Assembly (NCBI GenBank): GCA_046329555.1
Contig: JAXLUK010000004.1
Coordinates: forward strand, 62,001 to 126,000
Reading direction: 5' to 3'
DNA length: 64,000 bases
Source: UBA1941 sp046329555
GTDB taxonomy: Bacteria > Bacteroidota > Bacteroidia > Chitinophagales > LD1
Shown here: one piece after another, positions 26,705-35,331 of the stretch
How positions within the stretch are numbered: the stretch's first letter is position 1
How the letters are laid out: each line of letters opens with the position of its first letter
Notes under the pieces: generated by a model
The model's input: the letters and a program-made list of their open reading frames with translations, nothing else
What the model was told of the DNA's origin: nothing
Databases searched by the model: none
Translations under genes and position numbers: made by a program

Positions 26705-26712
26705 TATATTCG
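26705..26712 (+). promoter_or_regulatory. -7 promoter element for valS
   Basis: TATATTCG matches TANNTTYG and ends 5 nt before the chosen ATG at 26718, consistent with a leaderless or near-leaderless message. No -33 match at the usual spacing. Confidence 0.45.
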
Positions 26713-26717
26713 TGCCG

Positions 26718-29303
26718 ATGGAACTGGCAAAAACATATGATCCCACGCAAACCGAAGACAAATGGTATGCCTATTGGTTGAAGCATAACTTTTTTCATAG
26801 CGAACCCGATCAGCGCGAACCCTATACCATTGTGATTCCACCACCCAATGTTACTGGTGTGCTGCACATGGGGCACATGCTTAATAATACGATTCAGGAT
26901 GTATTGATTCGCAAAGCGCGCATGCAAGGTAAAAATGCCTGTTGGGTACCCGGAACCGATCATGCTTCGATTGCAACAGAAGCAAAAGTGGTGGGAATGC
27001 TCCGTGAACGGGGCATCAAAAAAGCTGATTTATCCAGAGAAGAGTTTCTGCAATATGCCTGGGAATGGAAGGAGAAGTACGGTGGTATTATTCTGGAACA
27101 ACTAAAAAAACTGGGTGCCAGTTGCGACTGGCAACGTACCCGGTTTACGATGGAAGAAAGTTTGAGCGATGCGGTAATTGAGGTCTTTATCGATTTATAT
27201 AAAAAGGGGCTTATCTATCGCGGTAAGCGTATGGTGAATTGGGATCCTCAGGCGCTTACTACCTTGAGTAATGAGGAGGTACTTTATAATGAAGAAAAAA
27301 ATCATTTATACTATGTTAAGTACAAGCTCGAAGAAAGTGATGAGTTCTTGACGGTAGCTACTGTACGGCCGGAAACTATTATGGGCGATGTTGCCGTATG
27401 TGTTAATCCCAATGATGAGCGTTATCTACATTTCATTGGGAAGAAGGTAATTGTCCCATTAGTAAACAGGGCAGTTCCGGTAATTGCTGACGAATATGTG
27501 GATCGGGAATTCGGAACAGGCGTTTTGAAAATTACACCTGCTCATGATGCCAATGATTATGAAATTGGCAAGAAATACAATTTGGAGGTAATTGATTGTT
27601 TTAATGCCGATGGAACGATTTCAGCGGAAGCGGGCGTTTTCATTGGCATGGATCGTTTTGCTGCCCGCAAAGCGGCTATAATCCAACTGGAAGCCGATGG
27701 CGTACTGCTTAAAACGGAAGACTATATGAACAAGGTTGGCCGTAGCGAACGGACCAATGCTGTAGTAGAGCCCCGATTAAGCATGCAGTGGTTTGTTGAT
27801 ATGAAGCAATTCTTCGAAAAGAATCCGCAAGTATTAGACGCGGTAATGTCTGACGAATTGCGTTTCGTTCCTGCAAAGTTCAAAAATAGCTATAAGCACT
27901 GGATAGACAATGTACGCGATTGGTGTATCAGCCGGCAGTTATGGTGGGGGCAACGTATTCCAGCCTGGTACGATGAAGAAGGCGCCTTGGTAGCCGTTGC
28001 AAAAAGTAAGGAAGAAGCTGAGCGCAGTAGTGGTAAAACTAATTTACATCAGGATGACGATGTATTGGATACTTGGTTTTCGTCGTGGTTGTGGCCGATT
28101 AGTGTTTTTGATGGATTTAAAAACCCTGATAACGCTGACATCAATTATTACTATCCTACTAACGACTTGGTAACCGCACCCGAGATTATGTTTTTCTGGG
28201 TAATGCGGATGATTATGGCGGGTTACGAATGGCGTGGTAAGATGCCGTTCAAAAACGTGTATTACACCGGTATTGTAAGAGATAAGTTACGTCGGAAAAT
28301 GAGTAAGAGTTTGGGCAATTCTCCGGATCCACTGGATCTCATTGCCCAATATGGTGCTGATGGCGTTCGCATGGGCATGCTGCTTTGTTCTCCTGCCGGT
28401 ACTGATATTCTTTTCGATGAAAAGCTGGTAGAACAGGGAAGAAATTTCAGCAATAAGTTGTGGAATGCACTGCGTTTGGTTTCAGGTTGGACGATTACCG
28501 ATTCAGTAGATCATCAGAATGATGCCGCTATAGGCTGGATGGAGGCCCGTTTAAATCAGGTGATTCAGGAATTGGAAGGGCAGTTTACCGAATTTAGATT
28601 GAGTGAGGCGTTGATGACACTTTACAAATTTGTATGGGACGATTTTTGTTCCTGGTATCTTGAGTTAATCAAGCCGGATTACCAGCAACCGATTGACCGA
28701 ACTACTTATGAAAAAACGATTGGATTTTTTGATCAGTTGTTGCGGTTGCTTCATCCGTTCATGCCGTTTGTTACAGAAGAAATTTGGCACCAATTAGCAA
28801 CACGTAAGGATGGCGAAAGTTTATGTATCGCCACGTATCCGATTGCTGGCGCAATCAATGAAACGTTGTTGAAAGAAGCCGCTGCTGCATTTGAGGTGAT
28901 TGTGAATATTCGCGACATTCGCGCTAAGGCGAACAAGAAAAATACAGAGCTGGTACCGTTAATGGTACTGGGTAAATTTGATAATTCTTTCACCCCAAAA
29001 ATTATCAAACTGGCGCGCGTGTCATCATTTGAATTGACCAGTGAGGAAGTAAAAACTGCCAAATCTTTTATTTCTGGAGGATTAAAGTTCTTCGTGATAA
29101 CTGGTGAAGCAAGTAATGATTCCGACAGGCAAGCGATGGAACGGGAACTGGAATACACCCGGGGATTCCTGGCTTCAGTGAACAAAAAGCTGGAAAATGA
29201 ACGATTTGTTGCTGGTGCCCCGCCTCAGGTTTTGGAATTGGAGCGGAAAAAACGTGAAGATGCACTGCAGAAAATTGCCATTTTAGAGCAGGCGTTAAGC
29301 TAA
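26718..29303 (+). CDS. valS: Valyl-tRNA synthetase
   Basis: 861 aa from ATG 26718, selected over an in-frame start 165 bp upstream because that would overlap the oxidoreductase and lacks family similarity. HIGH motif as HMGH (residues 50-53) after PPPNVTGV, and KMSKS at 527-531. The CP1 editing domain lies at about residues 190-380, the anticodon-binding domain after about 600, and a terminal coiled coil (about 800-861) contacts the tRNA elbow. It charges tRNA-Val and hydrolyses mischarged Thr-tRNA. Slightly short of E. coli length (951 aa) but normal for this phylum. Confidence 0.98.
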   Translation: MELAKTYDPTQTEDKWYAYWLKHNFFHSEPDQREPYTIVIPPPNVTGVLHMGHMLNNTIQDVLIRKARMQGKNACWVPGTDHASIATEAKVVGMLRERGIKKADLSREEFLQYAWEWKEKYGGIILEQLKKLGASCDWQRTRFTMEESLSDAVIEVFIDLYKKGLIYRGKRMVNWDPQALTTLSNEEVLYNEEKNHLYYVKYKLEESDEFLTVATVRPETIMGDVAVCVNPNDERYLHFIGKKVIVPLVNRAVPVIADEYVDREFGTGVLKITPAHDANDYEIGKKYNLEVIDCFNADGTISAEAGVFIGMDRFAARKAAIIQLEADGVLLKTEDYMNKVGRSERTNAVVEPRLSMQWFVDMKQFFEKNPQVLDAVMSDELRFVPAKFKNSYKHWIDNVRDWCISRQLWWGQRIPAWYDEEGALVAVAKSKEEAERSSGKTNLHQDDDVLDTWFSSWLWPISVFDGFKNPDNADINYYYPTNDLVTAPEIMFFWVMRMIMAGYEWRGKMPFKNVYYTGIVRDKLRRKMSKSLGNSPDPLDLIAQYGADGVRMGMLLCSPAGTDILFDEKLVEQGRNFSNKLWNALRLVSGWTITDSVDHQNDAAIGWMEARLNQVIQELEGQFTEFRLSEALMTLYKFVWDDFCSWYLELIKPDYQQPIDRTTYEKTIGFFDQLLRLLHPFMPFVTEEIWHQLATRKDGESLCIATYPIAGAINETLLKEAAAAFEVIVNIRDIRAKANKKNTELVPLMVLGKFDNSFTPKIIKLARVSSFELTSEEVKTAKSFISGGLKFFVITGEASNDSDRQAMERELEYTRGFLASVNKKLENERFVAGAPPQVLELERKKREDALQKIAILEQALS

Positions 29304-29380
29304 AGAGTAGCCGCTAGTTTTCCGTAAATACAATATAATCAAATAGTTAGTTGCATTAAAGCGGTAATTATTCAATATTG

Positions 29381-29411
29381 TTTGCAGATAGAAGGGGGAA
29401 TTTTACCTTCG
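29381..29411 (+). promoter_or_regulatory. Complete Bacteroidota promoter for the WYL gene
   Basis: TTTG at 29381-29384, 19-nt spacer and TACCTTCG at 29404-29411. Both boxes and the spacing fit the TTTG-N19-TANNTTTG pattern. The predicted start leaves a leader of about 15-20 nt before ATG 29434. Confidence 0.65.
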
Positions 29412-29433
29412 TAGGAAAATAAGTTTTCAACCG

Positions 29434-29796
29434 ATGATTGGAAGTTATCGTCGCTCTGGCTACCAAAAGCCGCTGGAAAAACAAATGCACTATTCACCCA
29501 ATCTGTTGAATTGCATTAACAATGCGATAGATTATCATTTGGTTGCCGTTATCGAATACGACTCCAGAGAAAAAGGAATTACCGTTCGTGATATTGAACC
29601 CATGGCGGTAGTTTACAAGGAAGGCAAGCGCAATTTAGTAGGTTGGTGTCGGATGAGGAATGATTATCGTTCTTTCCGTTTGGATCGCCTCAATTTGTTC
29701 AAAATTTCCAAAGATGCATTCCAGCCACGCGCTGATTTTAATATCGATAACTTTCAGGACGGTTCAACAGCTTCAGAAGAATTGGAAGACAATTAG
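29434..29796 (+). CDS. Stand-alone WYL-domain protein
   Basis: 120 aa. The visible core is a WYL-like fold: NNAIDYHLVAVIEYDSREK, then RDIEPMAVVYKEGKRNLVG and the conserved WCRMRNDYRSFRLDRLN signature (about residues 75-95). WYL domains usually sit on HTH transcription factors or defence regulators and bind nucleic acid or nucleotides; here there is no HTH, so it is a domain-only protein. Neighbours are valS and a LuxE-like gene (opposite strand, 3-bp gap), which do not point to a function. Its promoter is at 29381-29411. Acidic tail EELEDN. Confidence 0.7.
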   Translation: MIGSYRRSGYQKPLEKQMHYSPNLLNCINNAIDYHLVAVIEYDSREKGITVRDIEPMAVVYKEGKRNLVGWCRMRNDYRSFRLDRLNLFKISKDAFQPRADFNIDNFQDGSTASEELEDN

Positions 29797-29799
29797 ACG

Positions 29800-30822
29800 C
29801 TAGTTCGCGTACAGCAAATTACATCCCCTTACTTCCGACTGATCAATTCTGCCAATAATCTCTATGGTGCCATCACCATTAATTCGCGCCAAATCGTCGG
29901 TTGCTAAAAACGAGCAAGAATAAAAATTAGCCAGGTCAATCACATTCAAAGCACCAGTTGCTGGCGCTTTTTGCAATTGTAAAGGATCTAATAACTCGCG
30001 AGTTAATACTTTAACCCATGGCGGCTCCTGAAATCGACCATTGTGCACAGCATACAATTGTGATAATAATTCCGTCATGCCGTATTCCGAATGAATTTGG
30101 TTTACTTGAAATGATGCTGATAAGATTTGATGAACTTCGGAACGAGTCATTTCACGCCTGCGACCCTTCATGCCACCTGTTTCCATGATGATAGCATCAG
30201 GTAATGGTTGGGGATATGCCGCTGCAAAATCTAACAAGGCATAAGTGACTCCCAATAAAAATAACTTTCTGTTTCCCCGTTTACTGCATTCAATTGCTTG
30301 CTGCAACGAACTGAAATCATCTTTAAAAAAGCCACTTAATGGCGAGCTACTGGCCTTAATCATCCAATCGGCCATATACAATAACGATGATGTACCTCTT
30401 TCAAGATAAGATGGCAATAAGGCCAATACATCGTATTGTTGCATGTTACCATAAGTTCGTTCCAAACCTAGCTGGAAACTTTGCTCATAAAGGGCCAAAT
30501 CTGCCACACCATGCCGGGAAGGCAGTCCACCCCCGGTCACACTGCTTTCAAAAACTTTTGTTGCCGCAAATTGCTGGTGAATAACATCATGCGATTTGAA
30601 AAATCGTATTGGAAGATAGGGGATCTCTTCTATCCGTGAAACGTGATTAGGATGCCGATGAAAAGCCTCACAAAATTGTCGATACACGGGCACACCTTCG
30701 TATTGAAACCGAAAAATGCGCAAAGCCAAATCTTCAAATGAGGAAGCATTAGCCTGAAAAATAGCATTCGCTAATTTCTGGCGGTCATGAGGTTCTTGAA
30801 AAATATCGCTGAATATGTCCAA
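29800..30822 (-). CDS. LuxE-like acyl-protein synthetase
   Basis: 340 aa. Acyl-protein synthetase family (ANL superfamily relative): signature ESSVTGGGLPSRHG at about residues 88-101 (the SGTTG-type phosphate loop), FFKSHDVIH before it, and SEYGMTELLSQLYA near 240. These enzymes activate carboxylic acids as acyl-AMP and pass them to a protein Cys or CoA. No luxCDAB genes are present, so bioluminescence is not implied; in Bacteroidota this family is often next to biosynthetic genes. Divergent from the lipoprotein gene at 30844; the start regions lie close together. Confidence 0.8.
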   Translation of the reverse strand: MDIFSDIFQEPHDRQKLANAIFQANASSFEDLALRIFRFQYEGVPVYRQFCEAFHRHPNHVSRIEEIPYLPIRFFKSHDVIHQQFAATKVFESSVTGGGLPSRHGVADLALYEQSFQLGLERTYGNMQQYDVLALLPSYLERGTSSLLYMADWMIKASSSPLSGFFKDDFSSLQQAIECSKRGNRKLFLLGVTYALLDFAAAYPQPLPDAIIMETGGMKGRRREMTRSEVHQILSASFQVNQIHSEYGMTELLSQLYAVHNGRFQEPPWVKVLTRELLDPLQLQKAPATGALNVIDLANFYSCSFLATDDLARINGDGTIEIIGRIDQSEVRGCNLLYAN

Positions 30823-30843
30823 GTAATTCCGTTTTTTCGCTAC

Positions 30844-31356
30844 GTGCGCAAGGCAAAATTAATTTTTCCTGTATGGCTGTTGCTGGCAATTTCCGGTTGC
30901 ATTCAACCAGAACAATATCCGGAAACACCGCGTATTTCGTTTTCACGATTTTCTGCACCAAGCGTCCGCGATGGTGAAGCGCTTTCTGTTTTCATCGATT
31001 TTACCGATGGAGATGGGGATATTGGCGTGCCAGATGGAACCAATCCTCAAAGGAATTATAACTCTTGTAATCCGCCTGATTCGGCGATGATGCAAGATGC
31101 GGCATATGCTATTTTTTACCGGAATACGGTAGATACACTCTGTTTAACCGCCTATCAACTGCCTTTTATTGCACCGCAAGGAAAGTATAAGTCATTGAAA
31201 GGGGAGATTGAATTGAAGTTGACTGCAAGTGCAAAAATTGCGTGCCCTTCCGGTAATTGCATTGATTCGGCAAAATTTCAATTGGTTTTGCGCGATCGTG
31301 CCGGTCATCTTAGTAATACCATTGTGACGCCTTCTGTAGCTATAGTCATCCCGTGA
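30844..31356 (+). CDS. Putative lipoprotein with DxDGD calcium-type motif
   Basis: About 170 aa from GTG 30844, giving a lipoprotein signal (KAKLIFPVWLLLAISGC, lipid Cys at about residue 20). A start at 30787 would add residues and overlap the divergent LuxE-like gene, so it is less likely. After the signal comes SFSRFSAPSVRDGEALSVF and the acidic loop DFTDGDGDIGVPDGTN (about residues 60-75), common in Bacteroidota surface lipoproteins. Unknown function. Overlaps the pyrD start (GTGA). Confidence 0.6.
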   Translation: MRKAKLIFPVWLLLAISGCIQPEQYPETPRISFSRFSAPSVRDGEALSVFIDFTDGDGDIGVPDGTNPQRNYNSCNPPDSAMMQDAAYAIFYRNTVDTLCLTAYQLPFIAPQGKYKSLKGEIELKLTASAKIACPSGNCIDSAKFQLVLRDRAGHLSNTIVTPSVAIVIP

Positions 31357-32372
31357 ACTGTTATCCGATTCTACGCGCCTTACTCTTTCAGTTGGATGCT
31401 GAAAGGGCTCATCATCTGGCACTTTCTGCCTTGAAGTATCCTGCCTTAGCTGCGGTTACTTCGGAGCCCTTGGTTGATCCAAGATTGTCACGGCAACTTT
31501 TTGGATTACATTTTCCAAATCCTGTTGGCCTTGCCGCAGGATTGGACAAGAATGCTGAAGCCATTGATGGTTTGGCTCAATTAGGTTTTGGATTTGTAGA
31601 AATTGGCACCATCACCCCAAAGCCACAAGAGGGGAATCCTAAGCCTCGCCTGTTTAGGTTGAAAGAAGATGAAGCCCTGATTAATAGAATGGGATTTAAT
31701 AATGTAGGCGCCTTAGCCGCCGCAAGAAATTTATCGGCACGAAAATCTTCTGTTATTGTTGGCGGGAATATTGGGAAAAACAAGACAACACCTAATGAGG
31801 ATGCAGCCAATGATTACATACGATGTTTTAGCTTACTGCACGAAGTTGTTGACTATTTCGTGGTCAACGTGAGTTCACCGAATACGCCAGGCTTACGGGA
31901 ATTACAAGATCGCGATAGCCTGGAAAGAATCCTGAATACATTGCAGGAAGCAAATGCCGCTTTGACCATACGCAAGCCGTTATTGCTCAAAATTGCTCCT
32001 GATCTTAATGAATCCCAATTAGAAGATATTGTTTCGATTTGTGAGGAGCTGCAGATGAGCGGTTTGGTGGCTACAAATACTACAATGAGTCGTGAAAAGC
32101 TACCGCATTTTCTTCCCTCGGAAATAGAAAGTTTTGGAGCCGGTGGTTTAAGTGGAAAACCGCTCCGGGAACGCGCCACTGAGGTAGTAACAACAATTCA
32201 TCGTTTGGCCAACGGTCGTCTGCCTGTGATAGGTGTTGGCGGAATCATGTCGGCAGATGATGGATTAGAAAAGTTTGAGGCCGGTGCATCACTGATTCAA
32301 TTGTATTCCGGTTTTGTTTATCATGGTCCCCGGCTTATTCAAGAAATCTGTTCAAGATTAATCCAGGAATGA
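31353..32372 (+). CDS. pyrD: Dihydroorotate dehydrogenase (quinone), class 2
   Basis: 339 aa, GTG start overlapping the upstream stop. Class 2 enzyme: N-terminal helical segment (residues 1-38) for membrane association, then a TIM barrel that binds FMN. Key blocks are NPVGLAAGLDKN, FVEIGTITPKPQEGNPKPRLF, VVNVSSPNTPGLRELQ (catalytic Ser) and IGVGGIMSADD. It oxidises dihydroorotate with quinone as acceptor, the fourth step of pyrimidine synthesis. It is joined by a 4-bp overlap to the GHMP gene that follows, hence a run of coupled genes 31353-35301. Confidence 0.97.
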   Translation: MNCYPILRALLFQLDAERAHHLALSALKYPALAAVTSEPLVDPRLSRQLFGLHFPNPVGLAAGLDKNAEAIDGLAQLGFGFVEIGTITPKPQEGNPKPRLFRLKEDEALINRMGFNNVGALAAARNLSARKSSVIVGGNIGKNKTTPNEDAANDYIRCFSLLHEVVDYFVVNVSSPNTPGLRELQDRDSLERILNTLQEANAALTIRKPLLLKIAPDLNESQLEDIVSICEELQMSGLVATNTTMSREKLPHFLPSEIESFGAGGLSGKPLRERATEVVTTIHRLANGRLPVIGVGGIMSADDGLEKFEAGASLIQLYSGFVYHGPRLIQEICSRLIQE

Positions 32373-33304
32373 AGTTCTACGCACACGGGAAATTACTAAT
32401 CAGTAGTGAATATCTGGTTTTAGACGGAGCGCCGGCTTTGGCATTACCAACCAAGCTCGGTCAGCATCTTGAAGTAAATGAGATAAATCAATCTTCTGAT
32501 TATTTACATTGGAAGGCGCTAAATAGTGAGGGGCAACCCTGGCTTTCTGCTACATTCCGGAAGAGCAATCTGGAGTTGCTTAGCGATTCCAACCAAAGTA
32601 CCACGATGCTCCAAACTATTCTTGCAACGGCAAGAAAAATGAATCCCACGGCAGCGGTGTGGCTAAATGCAAAAGACTTTTCTGTTGAAACGCGTTTAGA
32701 GTTTCCCAATGCCTGGGGGTTAGGCAGCAGTAGTACCTTAATGGCTTTGTTGCAGCAATGGTTGCAGGTTGATGGTATACAATTGCTACGCCATACTATG
32801 GGCGGTTCAGGTTATGACATTGCCGCTGGTTTATCAGATAATGCGATTGTTTACACCTTGGGTGATGAAAAACCGCGTTGGACACCAGTTTCTTTCTCGC
32901 CGTCATTTGCTGATCAACTTTATTTTGTTTATACCGGAAAGAAACAATTGAGCAGCAGTGGTATTGCCAGCTACAGAGACCGTCATTTCGCCAAAGCGCC
33001 GGTAATTGAAGCTTTAGAGAGATTGACGGAGGCGTTGTTGAATGCAACCACCCTTGATGCATTCGAAGCTGCTATTCAAGAGCATGAAGCTTTAATCTCG
33101 AACGTGCTGGGTATGGCTCCTGTTCAACAAACTTATTTCGCTGACTACTGGGGAACCGTTAAGTCATTAGGTGCATGGGGTGGCGATTTTGTGTTGCTAA
33201 CTAACAATCGTGGTCATGAGGCGTTGCATCAATACCTTCAACAAAAAGGAATGCCTGTATATTTTTCTTTCCACCAATTGATTTTTTCATCTTCGCCTCA
33301 ATAG
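32369..33304 (+). CDS. GYDIA-family GHMP kinase (putative mevalonate-pathway kinase)
   Basis: 311 aa. GHMP N-terminus MKFYAHGKLLISSEYLVLDG and ATP motif EFPNAWGLGSSSTLMAL (about residues 111-127), followed by the eponymous GSGYDIAAG motif (about 151). It overlaps pyrD by 4 bp and is 9 bp before mvaD. The family is recognised in Bacteroidota but I know no experimental substrate. Because the adjacent genes encode diphosphomevalonate decarboxylase and mevalonate kinase, and no classical phosphomevalonate kinase is seen here, it is a good candidate for that step (inference). Confidence 0.8.
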   Translation: MKFYAHGKLLISSEYLVLDGAPALALPTKLGQHLEVNEINQSSDYLHWKALNSEGQPWLSATFRKSNLELLSDSNQSTTMLQTILATARKMNPTAAVWLNAKDFSVETRLEFPNAWGLGSSSTLMALLQQWLQVDGIQLLRHTMGGSGYDIAAGLSDNAIVYTLGDEKPRWTPVSFSPSFADQLYFVYTGKKQLSSSGIASYRDRHFAKAPVIEALERLTEALLNATTLDAFEAAIQEHEALISNVLGMAPVQQTYFADYWGTVKSLGAWGGDFVLLTNNRGHEALHQYLQQKGMPVYFSFHQLIFSSSPQ

Positions 33305-33313
33305 AACACTAAT

Positions 33314-34363
33314 ATGAAACCAATTCGATCATCATGGCGCAGCCCCTCTAACATTGCGCTTATAAAGTATTGGGGTAAGCACGGTAACCAGCTGCCCAAT
33401 AATCCGTCTGTTAGCTTTACGCTTAAGGCTTGTTACTCTGAAACCAACTTTACCGTAAGCGAGCGCGAATCGAAAGGGAACGATTTAGAATTACGATTCT
33501 ATTTTGATCAGAAAGAAAATCTCGCTTTTCGATTGAAAATTTTAAAATTCTTCGAAAGCATTGCACGCGATTTTCCTTTTCTTACGAAGTATTCCCTTCA
33601 GATTGATTCTACCAATTCTTTTCCTCATTCTTCAGGAATTGCCAGTTCGGCTTCTGCGATGAGCGCCTTAGCCCTTTGCCTATGCGATTTGGAACAGAAG
33701 TTGAAATCGGGTAAGCCATTAAGTAAGGAAGCATTCCTAAAGCGTGCCTCTTATTTTGCCCGACTGGGTTCAGGTTCAGCAGCGCGCTCGGTTTTTCCGC
33801 GATTATCATTGTGGGGTACAGCCGAGAATGTGAAAAATAGTTCCGATGATTATGCCATTGGCTTGGAAGATCGGCTGCATCCGGTTTTTAGAAATATGCA
33901 AAACGCCATTTTGATTGCCAGCAGCGCTGAAAAGAAAGTCTCCAGCAGGGTAGGACACTCCTTAATGAAAACCAATCCGTTCGCGCGCACCCGTTACCGT
34001 CAGGCCAATCAAAATATGGCGGCGCTGCTGCCTGCTTTACGTAGCGGTGATTTGGAGTTATTCGGAAACATTACGGAAACAGAAGCGATGACGCTGCATG
34101 CGTTGATGATGTGTTCTAATCCGAATTTTATTTTGATGACGCCGTCAACATTGGCGATGATTGAACGAATCAAAGATTTTCGGGAACAAACAAAGTTGCC
34201 GGTTTACTTCACATTGGATGCTGGTCCGAATATTCACTTGCTATATCCTCAAAAAATCAAACAGAAGGTAATACCGTTCATTCAACAGGAGCTCAGTGAA
34301 TTTTGTGAAGGTGGAAGAATTATTTGGGATGAGGTAGGTAAAGGTCCTCAGAAAATAAAGTAA
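33314..34363 (+). CDS. mvaD: Diphosphomevalonate decarboxylase
   Basis: 349 aa. N-terminal SPSNIALIKYWGKHGNQLP, GHMP phosphate-binding loop SSGIASSASAMSALAL (about residues 101-116), and LGSGSAARSVF (about 153-163), all typical of mevalonate diphosphate decarboxylase, which consumes ATP to release isopentenyl diphosphate and CO2. ATG 33314. Flanked by GYDIA kinase (9 bp) and mevalonate kinase (5 bp) genes, so a mevalonate operon is clear. HMG-CoA reductase and synthase are not in the window. Confidence 0.95.
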   Translation: MKPIRSSWRSPSNIALIKYWGKHGNQLPNNPSVSFTLKACYSETNFTVSERESKGNDLELRFYFDQKENLAFRLKILKFFESIARDFPFLTKYSLQIDSTNSFPHSSGIASSASAMSALALCLCDLEQKLKSGKPLSKEAFLKRASYFARLGSGSAARSVFPRLSLWGTAENVKNSSDDYAIGLEDRLHPVFRNMQNAILIASSAEKKVSSRVGHSLMKTNPFARTRYRQANQNMAALLPALRSGDLELFGNITETEAMTLHALMMCSNPNFILMTPSTLAMIERIKDFREQTKLPVYFTLDAGPNIHLLYPQKIKQKVIPFIQQELSEFCEGGRIIWDEVGKGPQKIK

Positions 34364-34368
34364 TCTAA

Positions 34369-35301
34369 GTGCTGGAATCACCTCGATTTAACGGCAAACT
34401 TTTGTTGTTTGGGGAACATCTCATCAACCGGGGTGGCAAGGCGCTGGCGTTACCTGCACCGTCTTTTTATGGTCAGTTTGGTGGCGCTTCCTGGCAAAAG
34501 CCATTGCACCCTTTTGATCATGAGCAGCAGTCATCCTCTAATGCTTCAATCCAAAATCTTTATCATTTTCTTCATCAACAACCAAAGTGGGCAGAGCGCT
34601 TTAACTTTGAACGAATAGCCGGGGATTTAGCGAACGGATTATATTTCGCCGCTAATATTCCACAAGGTTATGGGTTGGGCAGTTCTGGTGCATTGGTAGC
34701 GGCCCTGCTTGCCGTCTATGGCTATGCCGAAAGCTGCCCTGCCGATTTGGTGTCACTTCGTTCAGATCTGGCCGCTATGGAAAGCTTCTTTCACGGCAAA
34801 TCATCGGGCCTCGACCCATTGGTTACCGCTACGAATGCTGAAATTCTGTTGAATGGAAATGAAATTGCTTGTCTACCCAAAGTTGCGTCATCGGATAACC
34901 GGGCCTTGCAGCTCTTTGTGATTGATAGCGGTAGGCCCCGGAAAACAGCACCAATGGTAGCCTGGTTCTTAAAGCAGTGTGAGGAAAGCCGATTCAATGC
35001 AGTGGTGGAGCAAGAACTAATTCCTGCCAGCGACGCGTGTATTGACGCTTATGTTCAGCGTGACAGCCTTAAATTGTGGAATGGTTTAAAATGCCTTTCC
35101 AAACTGCAACTGCAATGGTTGCATCCGCTTATACCTAATGCGTGGCATGAACCTTGGGCTGAAGGTTTAAAATCGGGAAACTATTATTTGAAATTGTGCG
35201 GGGCCGGTGGTGGCGGATTTATTATTGGTGTCGCTCCGGCCAATTTATCATTAGAAGATTTACCATTCGCTTCGGTAGTTACTCCGGTTCTGGCGATTTA
35301 A
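34369..35301 (+). CDS. mvk: Mevalonate kinase
   Basis: 310 aa, GTG start 34369. N-terminus FNGKLLLFGEHLINRGG; GHMP loop PQGYGLGSSGALVAAL (about residues 99-114); the mevalonate kinase-type motif ESFFHGKSSGLDPLV (about 141-155); C-terminal GAGGGGF loop. It phosphorylates mevalonate to mevalonate 5-phosphate. Five bases follow mvaD. With the GYDIA kinase it completes three GHMP enzymes in a row. Confidence 0.9.
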   Translation: MLESPRFNGKLLLFGEHLINRGGKALALPAPSFYGQFGGASWQKPLHPFDHEQQSSSNASIQNLYHFLHQQPKWAERFNFERIAGDLANGLYFAANIPQGYGLGSSGALVAALLAVYGYAESCPADLVSLRSDLAAMESFFHGKSSGLDPLVTATNAEILLNGNEIACLPKVASSDNRALQLFVIDSGRPRKTAPMVAWFLKQCEESRFNAVVEQELIPASDACIDAYVQRDSLKLWNGLKCLSKLQLQWLHPLIPNAWHEPWAEGLKSGNYYLKLCGAGGGGFIIGVAPANLSLEDLPFASVVTPVLAI

Positions 35302-35331
35302 TCTAGGATTGTATATCTTAGGAACCGCGTT

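Noticed and set aside
26553..26717. Longer valS start
   Set aside because: Would overlap the oxidoreductase by over 120 bp; family similarity starts at MELAKTYDPTQTEDKW (26718), with a -7 box just before.
29800..30822. Bioluminescence operon
   Set aside because: Only the LuxE-like gene is present; no luxA, luxB, luxC or luxD similarity was seen in neighbouring genes.
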